From positions 115,214 to 179,213 of the forward strand of contig DINQ01000024.1 of assembly GCA_002426795.1 (NCBI GenBank): 64,000 nucleotides of DNA. The letters run 5' to 3'. Source of the DNA: Bacteroidales bacterium UBA5536. GTDB lineage: Bacteria; Bacteroidota; Bacteroidia; Bacteroidales; F082. How positions within the stretch are numbered: position 1 is the stretch's first letter; every line of letters starts with the position of its first letter. The position numbers and the translations under genes are program-made. The notes beneath the pieces were generated by a model. It was given only the letters and a program-made list of their open reading frames with translations. It ran no database searches and was not told where the DNA came from. This document shows, one piece after another, positions 1-7,449 of this stretch.

Positions 1-43
1 GCTGCTTGACTTTTACTATTTCAAGAGCATCTGACTTACAAGC

Positions 44-79
44 ATAAAAAAAGTCACCCCTGTGATGAAGTGACTTTGA
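44..79 (-). terminator. Terminator of tRNA-Val
   Basis: On the minus strand AAGTCAC and GTGACTT form a 7-bp stem around a short loop and are followed by a run of T. It lies directly downstream of the tRNA-Val gene, so it is the expected rho-independent terminator. Confidence 0.8.
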
Positions 80-81
80 AG

Positions 82-156
82 TGGGAACTAATGGATTCGA
101 ACCATTGACCCTCTGCTTGTAAGGCAGATGCTCTGAACCAGCTGAGCTAAGCTCCC
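82..156 (-). tRNA. tRNA-Val (anticodon UAC)
   Basis: The minus strand folds as a standard cloverleaf of 75 nt including the discriminator A. The acceptor stem GGGAGCT pairs with AGTTCCC (one G-U), the D-arm has TTAGCTCAGCTGG, the anticodon loop is CTTACAA giving UAC, and the T-loop is TTCGAAT. CCA is not encoded. Host gene, outside the prophage. Confidence 0.95.
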
Positions 157-196
157 AATTTGTTGTAGAACGTTTCCCTGTTGTTGTTTGGGAGTG

Positions 197-225
197 CAAA
201 TATACAACGAAAAATGAATTCCAAA
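197..225 (-). promoter_or_regulatory. Bacteroidota promoter of tRNA-Val
   Basis: The minus strand carries TATATTTG (197-204), a perfect match to the Bacteroidota -7 box TAnnTTTG, with TTTG (222-225) 17 bases upstream as the -33 element. It lies about 40 bp before the tRNA 5' end. The motif is read directly; activity is inferred. Confidence 0.6.
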
Positions 226-326
226 AGTTTTTTGAAAAAAATCTTGAAAAAACGATGAAGTTTTTTTCTCGTCCGCAATAAATAGCAAACTGCACGATCA
301 GTTGATTGGCCTTCGTATACAAATGG

Positions 327-356
327 TTTGTGTTTTTATAAAATTCACTACTTTTG
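327..356 (+). promoter_or_regulatory. Bacteroidota promoter for the 388-744 gene
   Basis: TTTG (327-330), an 18-base spacer and TACTTTTG (349-356) match the -33/-7 consensus TTTG and TAnnTTTG. The start codon follows about 30 bp after the -7 box, which gives a short leader. Confidence 0.7.
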
Positions 357-387
357 AACGTTCTCATTTCAAAATCAACCACCGCCC

Positions 388-744
388 ATGGACCCTTTGT
401 CTTTCCTTTTCGATAATCTCAACTGGTTACTGCCAATTTTGCTGATCATTGGCATTTTATTCCTTGTAGTTATGTTTTCGCTCCATCGTCGAAACAACCA
501 GCGCAGATTTTATGAAACAGAAGAAAAAATTCATGCGCAGGCAGGCCTGGTTGCCGAACAGCTCGATAAGCAGTTCGACACCTTCAAACAAGGATTGCAG
601 CAGATGATGACGGACATGAGCAACCGCATCACAGCCAACGAAAAACGCACCAACGCCATCCTGAACGCCATCGAAGAACTCAATCAGTCGTTACGCAGGG
701 AAGACTTGGAAACAGAAGATAAAGAGGAAGAAGAAATATCCTAA
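388..744 (+). CDS. Small membrane-anchored coiled-coil protein (host)
   Basis: The 118-residue protein has one transmembrane segment near residues 12-30 followed by a charged helical tail containing a long predicted coiled coil and an acidic C-terminus (EDKEEEE). The segment has the look of single-pass inner-membrane proteins whose soluble helix faces the cytoplasm. No family is recognised and no enzymatic motif is visible. A good promoter precedes it and a strong bidirectional terminator follows. It is host DNA just outside attL. Function unknown. Confidence 0.75.
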   Translation: MDPLSFLFDNLNWLLPILLIIGILFLVVMFSLHRRNNQRRFYETEEKIHAQAGLVAEQLDKQFDTFKQGLQQMMTDMSNRITANEKRTNAILNAIEELNQSLRREDLETEDKEEEEIS

Positions 745-746
745 AA

Positions 747-779
747 AGAAAAAAGCAGTTTAACCAACTGCTTTTTTTT
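747..779. terminator. Bidirectional terminator next to attL
   Basis: AAGCAGTT (753-760) and AACTGCTT (766-773) form an 8-bp stem with loop TAACC, flanked by A-runs on the left and T-runs on the right, so it can work on both strands. It ends the 388-744 gene and, in the empty site, would have terminated tRNA-Gly transcription coming from the other side. Confidence 0.85.
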
Positions 780-825
780 GAGCGGGCAATGGGGCTCGAA
801 CCCACGACCCTCAGCTTGGGAAGCT
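779..825. other. attL
   Basis: This 47-bp stretch is identical to 60866-60912. It is the 3' half of the tRNA-Gly(CCC) gene (anticodon loop to discriminator) plus flanking bases. After it the sequence differs from the real tRNA gene, so this copy is only the att remnant and not a functional tRNA. Confidence 0.95.
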
Positions 826-887
826 GAATACAATATTTATATATTTAACTTTTAATCAGTTTAATACGACTGAATTAAAACTTTCTT

Positions 888-910
888 TGCGCTGTTATTG
901 CGCTGTTTTG
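888..910. repeat. Left arm-type integrase site candidate
   Basis: TGCGCTGTT occurs twice (888-896 and 899-907), 11 bp apart and followed by TTG. The same pair, same spacing and same orientation recurs at 60755-60774 near the other end of the prophage. One helical turn spacing and position 63 bp inside attL fit arm-type binding sites of a tyrosine integrase. An imperfect inverted repeat (about 851-879, TTTAATCAGT with ACTGAATTAAA) lies between it and attL. Binding is inferred. Confidence 0.6.
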
Positions 911-918
911 TCAAAAAA

Positions 919-952
919 TCAAAAAAACACCTGCGCCATTTCTGACGCAGGT
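919..952 (-). terminator. Terminator of the late operon
   Basis: On the minus strand ACCTGCG and CGCAGGT form a 7-bp stem with a 10-base loop, followed by a T-run. It lies about 40 bp after the stop of the last late gene (989) and closes the whole minus-strand late transcript before attL. Confidence 0.85.
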
Positions 953-988
953 TTCCATCAATAGCGATCCGATGGACTACAAAATACT

Positions 989-1567
989 TTAAAAATCGAT
1001 CGTAAAGGTAAATAAATTTGTTTTACCAATACCTCTTCCATATTCAAAAGTGTATCGCTTGTATTGTAGCCCACCCATTCCACCTCCATCATGACCTCCA
1101 GGATAGCTTAACGCGAAAAGCCCACCTTTAAATTGCACCTTTCGAGCAGTTACATCCTGCTCGATGATTGTTGTATAATGATTGATCACTTGAGGTCTGC
1201 GGATCTGCCTGTATGGAACCACCCATTTTAGTTTATTCTCTTGCACCAAGGCCTCAATCCGGACATAAAGTAAACTGTCGTTGATGATATCAATATCGTA
1301 ATATCGTTTCGCAAAATAATCTAGAATTATACCAGCGCTATCAACTAATGCCGGAACCTCAACATATACAATCGAGTCCTCTTTTTCTATTTTAACAACC
1401 TGATAAGGAACCGGGACGCTGTCTCCCTTTATTGTATCAGTTTTGGTTATTGTGTCTCCGGGGAGATACTCTATTTTAACCGGCCTGTTACATTCCCGGT
1501 ATACAAACATCGTAGACAAAAGCAATGATACAATAATCCACGGTATAGAATTCAGATAATTTTTCAT
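989..1567 (-). CDS. Membrane-anchored phage protein of the lysis end, spanin-like candidate
   Basis: The protein has 192 residues with an N-terminal membrane anchor (about residues 8-23), a PGDTI-type linker and a periplasmic domain of mixed charge ending in a beta-rich, Gly-rich segment. Small anchored proteins with a PGDT-like linker are common in the lysis region of Bacteroidota phages. Its start overlaps the stop of the endolysin gene by 4 bp, so the two are translationally coupled and it may help outer-membrane disruption. The spanin role is inference from position and topology; no homology can be shown here. It is the last gene of the late operon. Confidence 0.5.
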   Translation of the reverse strand: MKNYLNSIPWIIVSLLLSTMFVYRECNRPVKIEYLPGDTITKTDTIKGDSVPVPYQVVKIEKEDSIVYVEVPALVDSAGIILDYFAKRYYDIDIINDSLLYVRIEALVQENKLKWVVPYRQIRRPQVINHYTTIIEQDVTARKVQFKGGLFALSYPGGHDGGGMGGLQYKRYTFEYGRGIGKTNLFTFTIDF

Positions 1568-2076
1568 AGCCAGCAGCTTACTTTGTAAATTTGGTTTTTA
1601 CTGCGTCTTTTCCTGTACACTCCATCCCCTTCTCTGCTACCGGCATCATTGGTATTTCCTTCAACAGTAAGGATTGTGTTTTTACCATTATCAAAGTCTT
1701 CATCCAGAAATCCAACATGCGCTATCCGGCCTTTACTTTCAAAGTATATTCCAAACACATCACCCCTCAATCCAAATCTTTTATCCAATACTTTTTCATT
1801 CGGGAACCAAGAAGGAGACCAGGCCGGTGAGTTTGGTCCCGCAATTTCATTCTGCAGATAAACCCAGTTTACAAATGCAGCACACCAGGCGTAGCCCTTA
1901 CCAAGTCCAGCTGCTGCCAAATACTTTTCGACTGCCTTGCCATCATTCTGGCCCGTAGCTTCACGAACACCAATCTCAGATGTGTAAGTATTTATTATGC
2001 CAGAGCGTTCACCAGAAGCACCCAGGAAAGCAGTAAAAGAAAGAAATATGATAAGGAGAAAACACCTCTTTGCCAT
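1564..2076 (-). CDS. Secreted CHAP-like endolysin
   Basis: The 170-residue protein has a Sec signal peptide or signal-anchor (about residues 5-22) followed by a cysteine-peptidase/amidase domain. The motif AWCAAFVNWVY carries the candidate nucleophile Cys, GRIAHVGF the His and VEGNTN the third polar residue, as in CHAP/NlpC-like peptidoglycan hydrolases. It would cleave peptidoglycan in the periplasm. Its 5' end overlaps the preceding holin-like gene by 82 bp, so the signal sequence is encoded inside the other gene's last membrane segment in a different frame. The export signal suggests holin-independent secretion with timing by another membrane protein. Confidence 0.75.
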   Translation of the reverse strand: MAKRCFLLIIFLSFTAFLGASGERSGIINTYTSEIGVREATGQNDGKAVEKYLAAAGLGKGYAWCAAFVNWVYLQNEIAGPNSPAWSPSWFPNEKVLDKRFGLRGDVFGIYFESKGRIAHVGFLDEDFDNGKNTILTVEGNTNDAGSREGDGVYRKRRSKNQIYKVSCWL

Positions 2077-2342
2077 GTGGTAATGTTTTGGTTATTGTTT
2101 AAAAAATCATCGAACTGATCATACACATCTTTGGCCGAGAGCCGGAGCATCAACCATATCAATGCATGACCAAACAAGAGGCCTATTGTGGCCAGCAAGA
2201 ACACCTGTAGTATTCCGGCATCAAAGACGCCAGCTGTTGGATCGATCCACCTTAAGATATCACCACTGAACCACCACATTAACAACGCTGCAGGTAAAGT
2301 GAGTAACTCATTCCACTCCTTGAGAAACCGAATAATTTTCAT
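1995..2342 (-). CDS. Small multi-pass membrane protein, holin candidate
   Basis: 115 residues with three hydrophobic segments (about 12-26, 43-65 and 92-113) and a charged stretch between the second and third. Size, topology and placement directly before the endolysin fit a holin. It overlaps the receiver-domain gene upstream by 35 bp and the endolysin downstream by 82 bp. No family assignment is possible from sequence alone. Confidence 0.5.
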   Translation of the reverse strand: MKIIRFLKEWNELLTLPAALLMWWFSGDILRWIDPTAGVFDAGILQVFLLATIGLLFGHALIWLMLRLSAKDVYDQFDDFLNNNQNITTWQRGVFSLSYFFLLLLSWVLLVNALA

Positions 2343-2670
2343 TTAACACCTCCTCTATTTTTAATAAAAACTCTTTTGCCCTAAATGGTTTTCTGATATA
2401 GTTTTTGTAATACTCCATCAGTTTAGGGTTTAGCTCGATTGCTGTTGCCAGCAGTACGGGACTGTTAATTAGCTTCGCCAAATACATGCCTCCATGCTTG
2501 TCACCTTCCAAAAGCAGATCAATGACACACAAGTCAAATTTCTTTTCCGATAGTTTTACCAGTGCTTCGTCAATAGTTCCAACTATTACAGCATCGTACT
2601 CTTGTAAAATCTTTTTGTAGAGTATTCGGGTCATCGGATCATCCTCAAGAACAAGCAGGCTTCTTGTCAT
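2308..2670 (-). CDS. Stand-alone response-regulator receiver (REC) domain protein
   Basis: The 120-residue protein is a single CheY-like receiver domain. The acidic pocket is E9-D10-D11, the phospho-acceptor is D51 in VIDLLLEG, T76 is the switch Thr/Ser and K94 lies in the RKPF motif, so all key residues are present. There is no output domain and no cognate kinase nearby. It lies between membrane genes of the lysis cassette and overlaps its downstream neighbour, which is unusual for a phage. It could let host signalling influence lysis or act as a phosphate sink; both ideas are inference. Confidence 0.8.
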   Translation of the reverse strand: MTRSLLVLEDDPMTRILYKKILQEYDAVIVGTIDEALVKLSEKKFDLCVIDLLLEGDKHGGMYLAKLINSPVLLATAIELNPKLMEYYKNYIRKPFRAKEFLLKIEEVLNENYSVSQGVE

Positions 2671-2954
2671 TTGGAGTAGGTTTTGGTTTTAATAGCAGTG
2701 ATTTCAATCTCATGCATATCGAGCCTTCTTCCATGGTCATCCAAGCGCTTGGCGATTACATCGTGTTTTTCTCTTTCAGACTCTCGCCAACCATCAATTG
2801 ATGCCTGATCTGATCGTATGGTGATTTGTAAATCAATCACCGCCTGTTTTAGATCTTTTACCTGATTAACAAAGTCCTTAAGGAAATAAGCTATAATACT
2901 TAAGAGGGTTACAATCAGGAAACCTGATATGGTTAGAAAGATTTCTTCTGTCAT
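2667..2954 (-). CDS. Single-pass membrane protein with coiled coil (holin/lysis accessory candidate)
   Basis: The protein has 95 residues, an N-terminal transmembrane helix (about 7-25) and a long amphipathic charged tail likely to form a coiled coil. This shape resembles small phage holin-like or anchored lysis proteins. Its stop overlaps the next start (ATGA type) and its own start abuts the gene upstream. The exact role is not determined. Confidence 0.5.
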   Translation of the reverse strand: MTEEIFLTISGFLIVTLLSIIAYFLKDFVNQVKDLKQAVIDLQITIRSDQASIDGWRESEREKHDVIAKRLDDHGRRLDMHEIEITAIKTKTYSK

Positions 2955-3457
2955 TAGTCTATAAACTTTAAGTATTTTTCCTTAAGGAGCTTTGAAAATG
3001 TTTCTCCAATCGAATAACCAAGAAGAAGAAACCACACTTTGATGTCAGCCAGAACTTGATACAATATGAAACAGAAGCCTATGATTATAAGTTCAATAAC
3101 TTTAAACTTTAGAAACTGAAAGAAATGTTCTCCATCAGTAAGGAATACCAGGAAAGTAGTTGAAAAAGGAAATCTCTCCTCATATTTTGGTGAGAAACCA
3201 AAATGGTACCACTTCTTCTCATAGGGCAATAAACCACCATTTGAATCAAGTTTATACTTATTCTTCCAGCTCATTCCAGTATTCCACCACTGGCTTTTGT
3301 TTTTAAATTTGTTTCTTACACAGGCGTCTTCTAATTCATTGAAAATGTAAAAAAATGCGCCCATGAAGAAAATAATGGCGATCGTTCCTGTAAGTTCAAT
3401 GCTCATTTGATACCCAATTGAAATATAAAAATAATTAAGTGTGTTTAATGAACTCAC
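2954..3457 (-). CDS. Membrane protein of unknown function
   Basis: Up to 167 residues with hydrophobic segments near residues 23-42 and 120-150 and an aromatic loop rich in Trp and Lys between them. The given start is GTG, overlapping the upstream stop by 3 bp (GTGA). An internal ATG at residue 18 (start 3406) is an equally good choice. It is in the late operon between the glycosyltransferase fusion and the lysis genes. No family is recognised. Confidence 0.5.
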   Translation of the reverse strand: MSSLNTLNYFYISIGYQMSIELTGTIAIIFFMGAFFYIFNELEDACVRNKFKNKSQWWNTGMSWKNKYKLDSNGGLLPYEKKWYHFGFSPKYEERFPFSTTFLVFLTDGEHFFQFLKFKVIELIIIGFCFILYQVLADIKVWFLLLGYSIGETFSKLLKEKYLKFID

Positions 3458-4686
3458 TTTTGAACAAATTTTTTTGTTTTATCACTGATAATCACAAGCT
3501 TTTCCAAATGCGCTTGAACGTAAGATATTTGATTCTCCTGATGCCATGCTGAAGGATAATATGTTTTCAAACTACATTCCCGGAAAAGATGTTTCTCATT
3601 TCGGATGTATTTTGCTTGGGTTGGCCGTGTCCAGTACCAGAAACTATTCTGGTTCCAGAAACTAACGTGTGTTGGATCTTGCCACGCTCCTCTTCCGTCA
3701 GTTGACGGGGTCATACTTAGTAGTAATCCACCGGGGGCTAATACGCGATGAATTTCCTTCATCATCTGTTGTTGATCTTTGATGTGCTCAAGCGCATCAT
3801 GTGCTCTAACAACGCCACATGAATTATCCGGAAGCGGGATTCCATTATTCAGATCAGCTGTAATATCACCATCTTCCAAATCAATCGAAATATATCCAAC
3901 TGGTTTACTAAACCCACCACAAAGATCAATCTTCATGAGGCCATTTGTATCTGCAAATCGTTCGGCCAGATTGTAGATGTTTTTCTGGTACAGCTCAACG
4001 GTTTTTTCCTGGATATCTTTGTTTCTGTCGAGCCATGTATTTTTTCCATTTATCCGGTACACATAAAGAACTTTTGGAATGTGATGAAATTTGGTAATCA
4101 AGTAAAGTCGATGCATTAAATCCTGATCATCACAAATGTCAAGTTCCGGACTGTGCCCACCAACTGCATCATATACATCCTTACGCCACGCTCTAACATG
4201 ATCAGGTGCGAACCAGATATAACCAAACCTACCAGGATAAAGAGGTTGGCTATTCATCGCGAACAAAGCTCTACCACGCCAATGGAAGGCTTTCCATGTC
4301 CATCCATACTGATCGCTATAAGGGCGGAAAGTATCCGAAAGTTTTGCGTTGTCTGAATAAACAAATCCAATCTCCGGGTCTGCCTGAAAAGCTGAAACAA
4401 TTTCCAATAGGCAGTCAGGTGTTATCATGTCGTCGTGGTCAATTTCTACAATCACTTCTCCGGTAGCAAGCGAACAAGCTTCTTTTTTTAACGCCCCAAC
4501 AGATTTCGTATTCTGTTCGCTTCTAAAAACCTTAATTCGAGTGTCAATAGTTGGTGGGATGTACTCAGCCCCATTATTGAGTAAAATAATCCACTCCCAA
4601 TTATGGTAAGTATTGTCTATCAAACTAGCCTCAAGATCAGCGAGGTGTTGCGAACTATGTGATGGAGTAATTATTGATAATTTCAT
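3454..4686 (-). CDS. Glycosyltransferase family 2 fused to a SAM methyltransferase
   Basis: 410 residues. Residues 1-220 form a GT-A family 2 domain (start KLSIITPSH, DHDD at 83-86 as the metal/nucleotide-sugar motif). Residues about 240-400 look like a class I SAM-dependent methyltransferase of the type with a DALEHI motif and HRVLAPGGLL. The motif I glycine loop is reduced (DLCGGFSKP). It would transfer a sugar and then methylate it or a neighbouring group. It overlaps the FISUMP-domain gene by 4 bp and belongs to the tail-fibre block, so virion proteins such as the collagen-like fibre, or host surface glycans, are possible targets (inference). Confidence 0.8.
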   Translation of the reverse strand: MKLSIITPSHSSQHLADLEASLIDNTYHNWEWIILLNNGAEYIPPTIDTRIKVFRSEQNTKSVGALKKEACSLATGEVIVEIDHDDMITPDCLLEIVSAFQADPEIGFVYSDNAKLSDTFRPYSDQYGWTWKAFHWRGRALFAMNSQPLYPGRFGYIWFAPDHVRAWRKDVYDAVGGHSPELDICDDQDLMHRLYLITKFHHIPKVLYVYRINGKNTWLDRNKDIQEKTVELYQKNIYNLAERFADTNGLMKIDLCGGFSKPVGYISIDLEDGDITADLNNGIPLPDNSCGVVRAHDALEHIKDQQQMMKEIHRVLAPGGLLLSMTPSTDGRGAWQDPTHVSFWNQNSFWYWTRPTQAKYIRNEKHLFRECSLKTYYPSAWHQENQISYVQAHLEKLVIISDKTKKFVQK

Positions 4687-5363
4687 AACATCATAACTAT
4701 TTTAGGTTGTTCAACAATGCAGCGTATAGGGAAAAATAAAGATGATGCAGCATTTATCCATGCACCACCTTCCATTATTAAGTTTGAATAAAAAAACGGA
4801 ACAAAAAGACCAGTGTAACCAAGGCTCACATTAACAAAATGAACTGTTGTAGTTGCTGTATTGCTAATAAGAAATGAACCAAATCTGCCTGTATCGGCAT
4901 GCGTGAGTACATCGGATGTATTAAGAAAATCATACCCTGATGGTAAAAAACCAAACCCTGACATATTCGAGGGGTTAACAATTGGGGTTACATCCCATCG
5001 TGGATGAGCCGTTGGATATACTCTTGTTGAAGATACTGCTGCCACTCTTTGATTTATAGTTGGATAAATATATGTCATATAATCAAGTAGCTCTGTAATA
5101 TCATCCATGTTTGGAACCCTGCATTTTAGCGGTGCCACTTCTCCGTTTTCGATAACTCGCCTATTGTAATATTGACCATATCCTGTTGCGTAATCACTTG
5201 GAGAGCGGTATGAAGTAGTTCCAAGGGCACTAAAATTGAGTGGCGCGCGCGGAATAAATGTTCCGTTACGATACTTAGTAACTTTCAAATTTTCATTTAA
5301 CCAAACCTGGTTTCCTATTCGGATGGTGGAGTAAATATTTCCGTCAACGTCTGTTATTGTCAT
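4683..5363 (-). CDS. FISUMP-domain tail/fibre protein
   Basis: The 226-residue protein begins with DVDGNIYSTIRIGNQ and WLNENLKV, the signature of the Fibrobacter succinogenes major paralogous (FISUMP, TIGR02145) domain common in Bacteroidota surface proteins. The C-terminal part (FPIRCIV) matches the end of that domain. In this place, coupled by ATGA overlaps to the collagen-like gene before and the glycosyltransferase after, it is best read as a fibre tip or adhesin binding the host surface. It has no visible signal peptide, which fits a virion protein. Confidence 0.65.
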   Translation of the reverse strand: MTITDVDGNIYSTIRIGNQVWLNENLKVTKYRNGTFIPRAPLNFSALGTTSYRSPSDYATGYGQYYNRRVIENGEVAPLKCRVPNMDDITELLDYMTYIYPTINQRVAAVSSTRVYPTAHPRWDVTPIVNPSNMSGFGFLPSGYDFLNTSDVLTHADTGRFGSFLISNTATTTVHFVNVSLGYTGLFVPFFYSNLIMEGGAWINAASSLFFPIRCIVEQPKIVMML

Positions 5364-6769
5364 GATTCTCCTATTCCTCCAGTATATGGTGAATGTTCGA
5401 TTGTAATTGTGATAGATAACCCCTCAGCCGAGGAAACGCTTACTATGTCGAAGTAGATAAAATAATCATGAGTTAAAGCGTAATTAGGTGCTACAAGCTC
5501 TGCATTTGTATCAGCCGAGTAAGAACCACTCGACGGTAACATCTTCACTCCTGTAGTACTACCATCAGCTTTTCGGTATAGATCGAAAGTGCAACTACCT
5601 GAAAGGGTTCGTGATTTTATTCTGGTTATCTTCAGGTTTTCGAGATATGGGCTGGCCACAATTCTGTCGACAGTAAAACCCGGAACGACACCAGTAAACA
5701 CTTCTCCCGATATTGCCAGCGTATGCCATGTGTAATACACGCCACTTCCCGTGCCTTGACTCCCCTGATAACCCTGAGGCCCCTGATTACCTTGATGACC
5801 CTGAAAACCTTGACTTCCAGTATTGCCCGTGTTACCTTGATAACCCTGGTAACCTCTTGCACCCTGAACTCCTTGTGAGCCAGTAGCACCTTGAGAGCCG
5901 GGTGAACCTTGCGGACCAGTGAAACCAGTATTACCTTGCACTCCTTGACTTCCCTGATCACCTTTTGGGCCCTGCAAGCCTTGTGGGCCCTGTTGACCTG
6001 TTGCACCCTGACTACCGGTAGCTCCTTGCACTCCATTTGCTCCCTGAGAACCAGGCGCACCCTGATAACCCTGATAACCACGTAAGCCTTGTGCTCCTTG
6101 ACTTCCTTGCACGCCTTGTGGGCCTGTTTCACCCTGTATACCTTGTGAGCCGGTTATTCCTTGGTAACCTTGTGAGCCCTGGCTTCCAACAGCGCCTTGA
6201 GCTCCAACGCTTCCTTGAACTCCCTGTGTGCCAGCAGGACCTTGGGCTCCGGTTTGTCCCTGAACTCCTTGTTCTCCTTGTTGACCTGATTGACCTTGGT
6301 AACCTTGATATCCTTGGTTGCCTTGGTGTCCCTGTGCTCCTTGAGCTCCTTGAGCTCCTATTGAACCTTGATAGCCCTGTGTTCCTTCATCTCCTTGGGG
6401 GCCTTGGTTGCCTTGTGGGCCCTGTGGGCCTATTAATTCAGGGTACAATTCTGGATCGAATTGTGCTTCAGGCAATTCAACTTCTGGCAGTTCTATATCA
6501 GGCAATTCTTCAGTATCTAAAACAGGAAAATCCTCTACCCATTCGTTATTTTGGAAAATCACTCGTATACCATGATAAACCAAAAATGTCTGCCATCCTT
6601 CCTGTGGAATATCGACAATCCACGCGCTGTTATATGAGGTGTAAATCTTTTGGTCAGACTGCAAAATAACCCTCAAGCCATCGCTATGAGCAGGCAACGA
6701 CTCCACAATGCCAGATACAGCTATTTGAGCTGGAGTAGTTTCTTGTATGGATATGCGTTTTTGAGTCAT
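5360..6769 (-). CDS. Collagen-like phage fibre protein
   Basis: 469 residues. An N-terminal domain (about 1-110) ends in acidic ELPE repeats. A collagen-like block of Gly-X-Gln triplets covers about residues 112-340 (for example GPQGPQGNQGPQG), and a globular C-terminal domain of about 130 residues follows. Such triplets form trimeric rods in phage fibres. The same ELPE-type linker occurs at the end of the tail-tip protein, which suggests a shared attachment mode. Gln in the third position dominates, unlike animal collagen with its Pro. The downstream glycosyltransferase could modify it. Confidence 0.85.
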   Translation of the reverse strand: MTQKRISIQETTPAQIAVSGIVESLPAHSDGLRVILQSDQKIYTSYNSAWIVDIPQEGWQTFLVYHGIRVIFQNNEWVEDFPVLDTEELPDIELPEVELPEAQFDPELYPELIGPQGPQGNQGPQGDEGTQGYQGSIGAQGAQGAQGHQGNQGYQGYQGQSGQQGEQGVQGQTGAQGPAGTQGVQGSVGAQGAVGSQGSQGYQGITGSQGIQGETGPQGVQGSQGAQGLRGYQGYQGAPGSQGANGVQGATGSQGATGQQGPQGLQGPKGDQGSQGVQGNTGFTGPQGSPGSQGATGSQGVQGARGYQGYQGNTGNTGSQGFQGHQGNQGPQGYQGSQGTGSGVYYTWHTLAISGEVFTGVVPGFTVDRIVASPYLENLKITRIKSRTLSGSCTFDLYRKADGSTTGVKMLPSSGSYSADTNAELVAPNYALTHDYFIYFDIVSVSSAEGLSITITIEHSPYTGGIGES

Positions 6770-6778
6770 TTGTGTTTT

Positions 6779-7075
6779 TTAAGTGAATTCATACCCTCTT
6801 TTATCTCCTAGTTTATATGATTTAATTGTTGTTTCGAAAGGAAATTTAACTTTTGCATGCTCAAGTACCTGTATAATGTTTAATGACGCAGTAAAAAAGA
6901 CTCTTGTAACACCGTCATAGCTTATACGTACCAAATGTCTTTTCCCATTTGATGTATTAACATCACTTTTAAATCCAAGTACCTGCACTGGAATGTTTAG
7001 AATATCGTTGATGCTTATTTTCGGATCAGTATAGTTGTCGCGTTGAATTTCTATTCCTAAATCACTAAACTTCAT
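6779..7075 (-). CDS. Small protein downstream of the DGR reverse transcriptase, possible ssDNA-binding fold
   Basis: 98 residues with a pattern of beta strands and the motif VRISYDGVTRVFFTAS followed by a helix and PFETTI. This resembles small phage proteins suspected to have an OB-like nucleic-acid-binding fold; that similarity is from memory and weak. The start overlaps the stop of the gene upstream by one base. Its location right after the reverse transcriptase operon makes a DGR-accessory role conceivable, but it may equally be a fibre-region gene. Confidence 0.45.
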   Translation of the reverse strand: MKFSDLGIEIQRDNYTDPKISINDILNIPVQVLGFKSDVNTSNGKRHLVRISYDGVTRVFFTASLNIIQVLEHAKVKFPFETTIKSYKLGDKRGYEFT

Positions 7076-7449
7076 TATTCTTCCGGTATATTAGCTGTTA
7101 AACAATCATTAATTACTTGCTGTCGTAGCGTTTCGCGATCAAGTAAGAAAGCTCCATATGCTAAAATCTTACTTTGATTAGGCTGCTCTTGCTGCATTTC
7201 GGTGTTGTAGTCGTTGATGAGTTTAAGTTCAAAATCGAGCGGATAAAGAGTTTCTAAAAGATTTTTAAAGACATTACGCCTTGTGCATGGCCACGATACT
7301 ACGAGGGTATCATGGGTATAATAAGTGCCTTCTTCATCTGTATGCTCCTGCACGTTGAAGTTATAGTGTGTTGTTTTGCCTTTGTCGCCTTGAGGCACAA
7401 ACAAAGCTGGTGCGTTATCAGCTCTCAAGTTTTTAAATAGCTTTTGCAT
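7075..7449 (-). CDS. Hypothetical protein following the DGR reverse transcriptase
   Basis: The protein has 124 residues, is soluble and has mixed charge, with an aromatic N-terminal half and a helical C-terminal half. Its start overlaps the stop of the reverse transcriptase by 17 bp. It does not look like the four-helix, basic Avd accessory protein of classical DGRs, being neither basic nor all-helical. It may be a fibre-assembly or tail protein. Function unknown. Confidence 0.5.
   Translation of the reverse strand: MQKLFKNLRADNAPALFVPQGDKGKTTHYNFNVQEHTDEEGTYYTHDTLVVSWPCTRRNVFKNLLETLYPLDFELKLINDYNTEMQQEQPNQSKILAYGAFLLDRETLRQQVINDCLTANIPEE

Noticed and set aside
88..288. Minus-strand frame across tRNA-Val
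   Set aside because: It covers the tRNA gene and its promoter and has no coding character.
779..825. Second tRNA-Gly gene at the left end
   Set aside because: Only the 3' half matches; the D-arm and acceptor 5' strand are missing, so it is attL.
5632..6669. Long frames on both strands inside the collagen-like gene
   Set aside because: The triplet repeats keep other frames open. Only the Gly-X-Gln frame makes sense and fits operon spacing.
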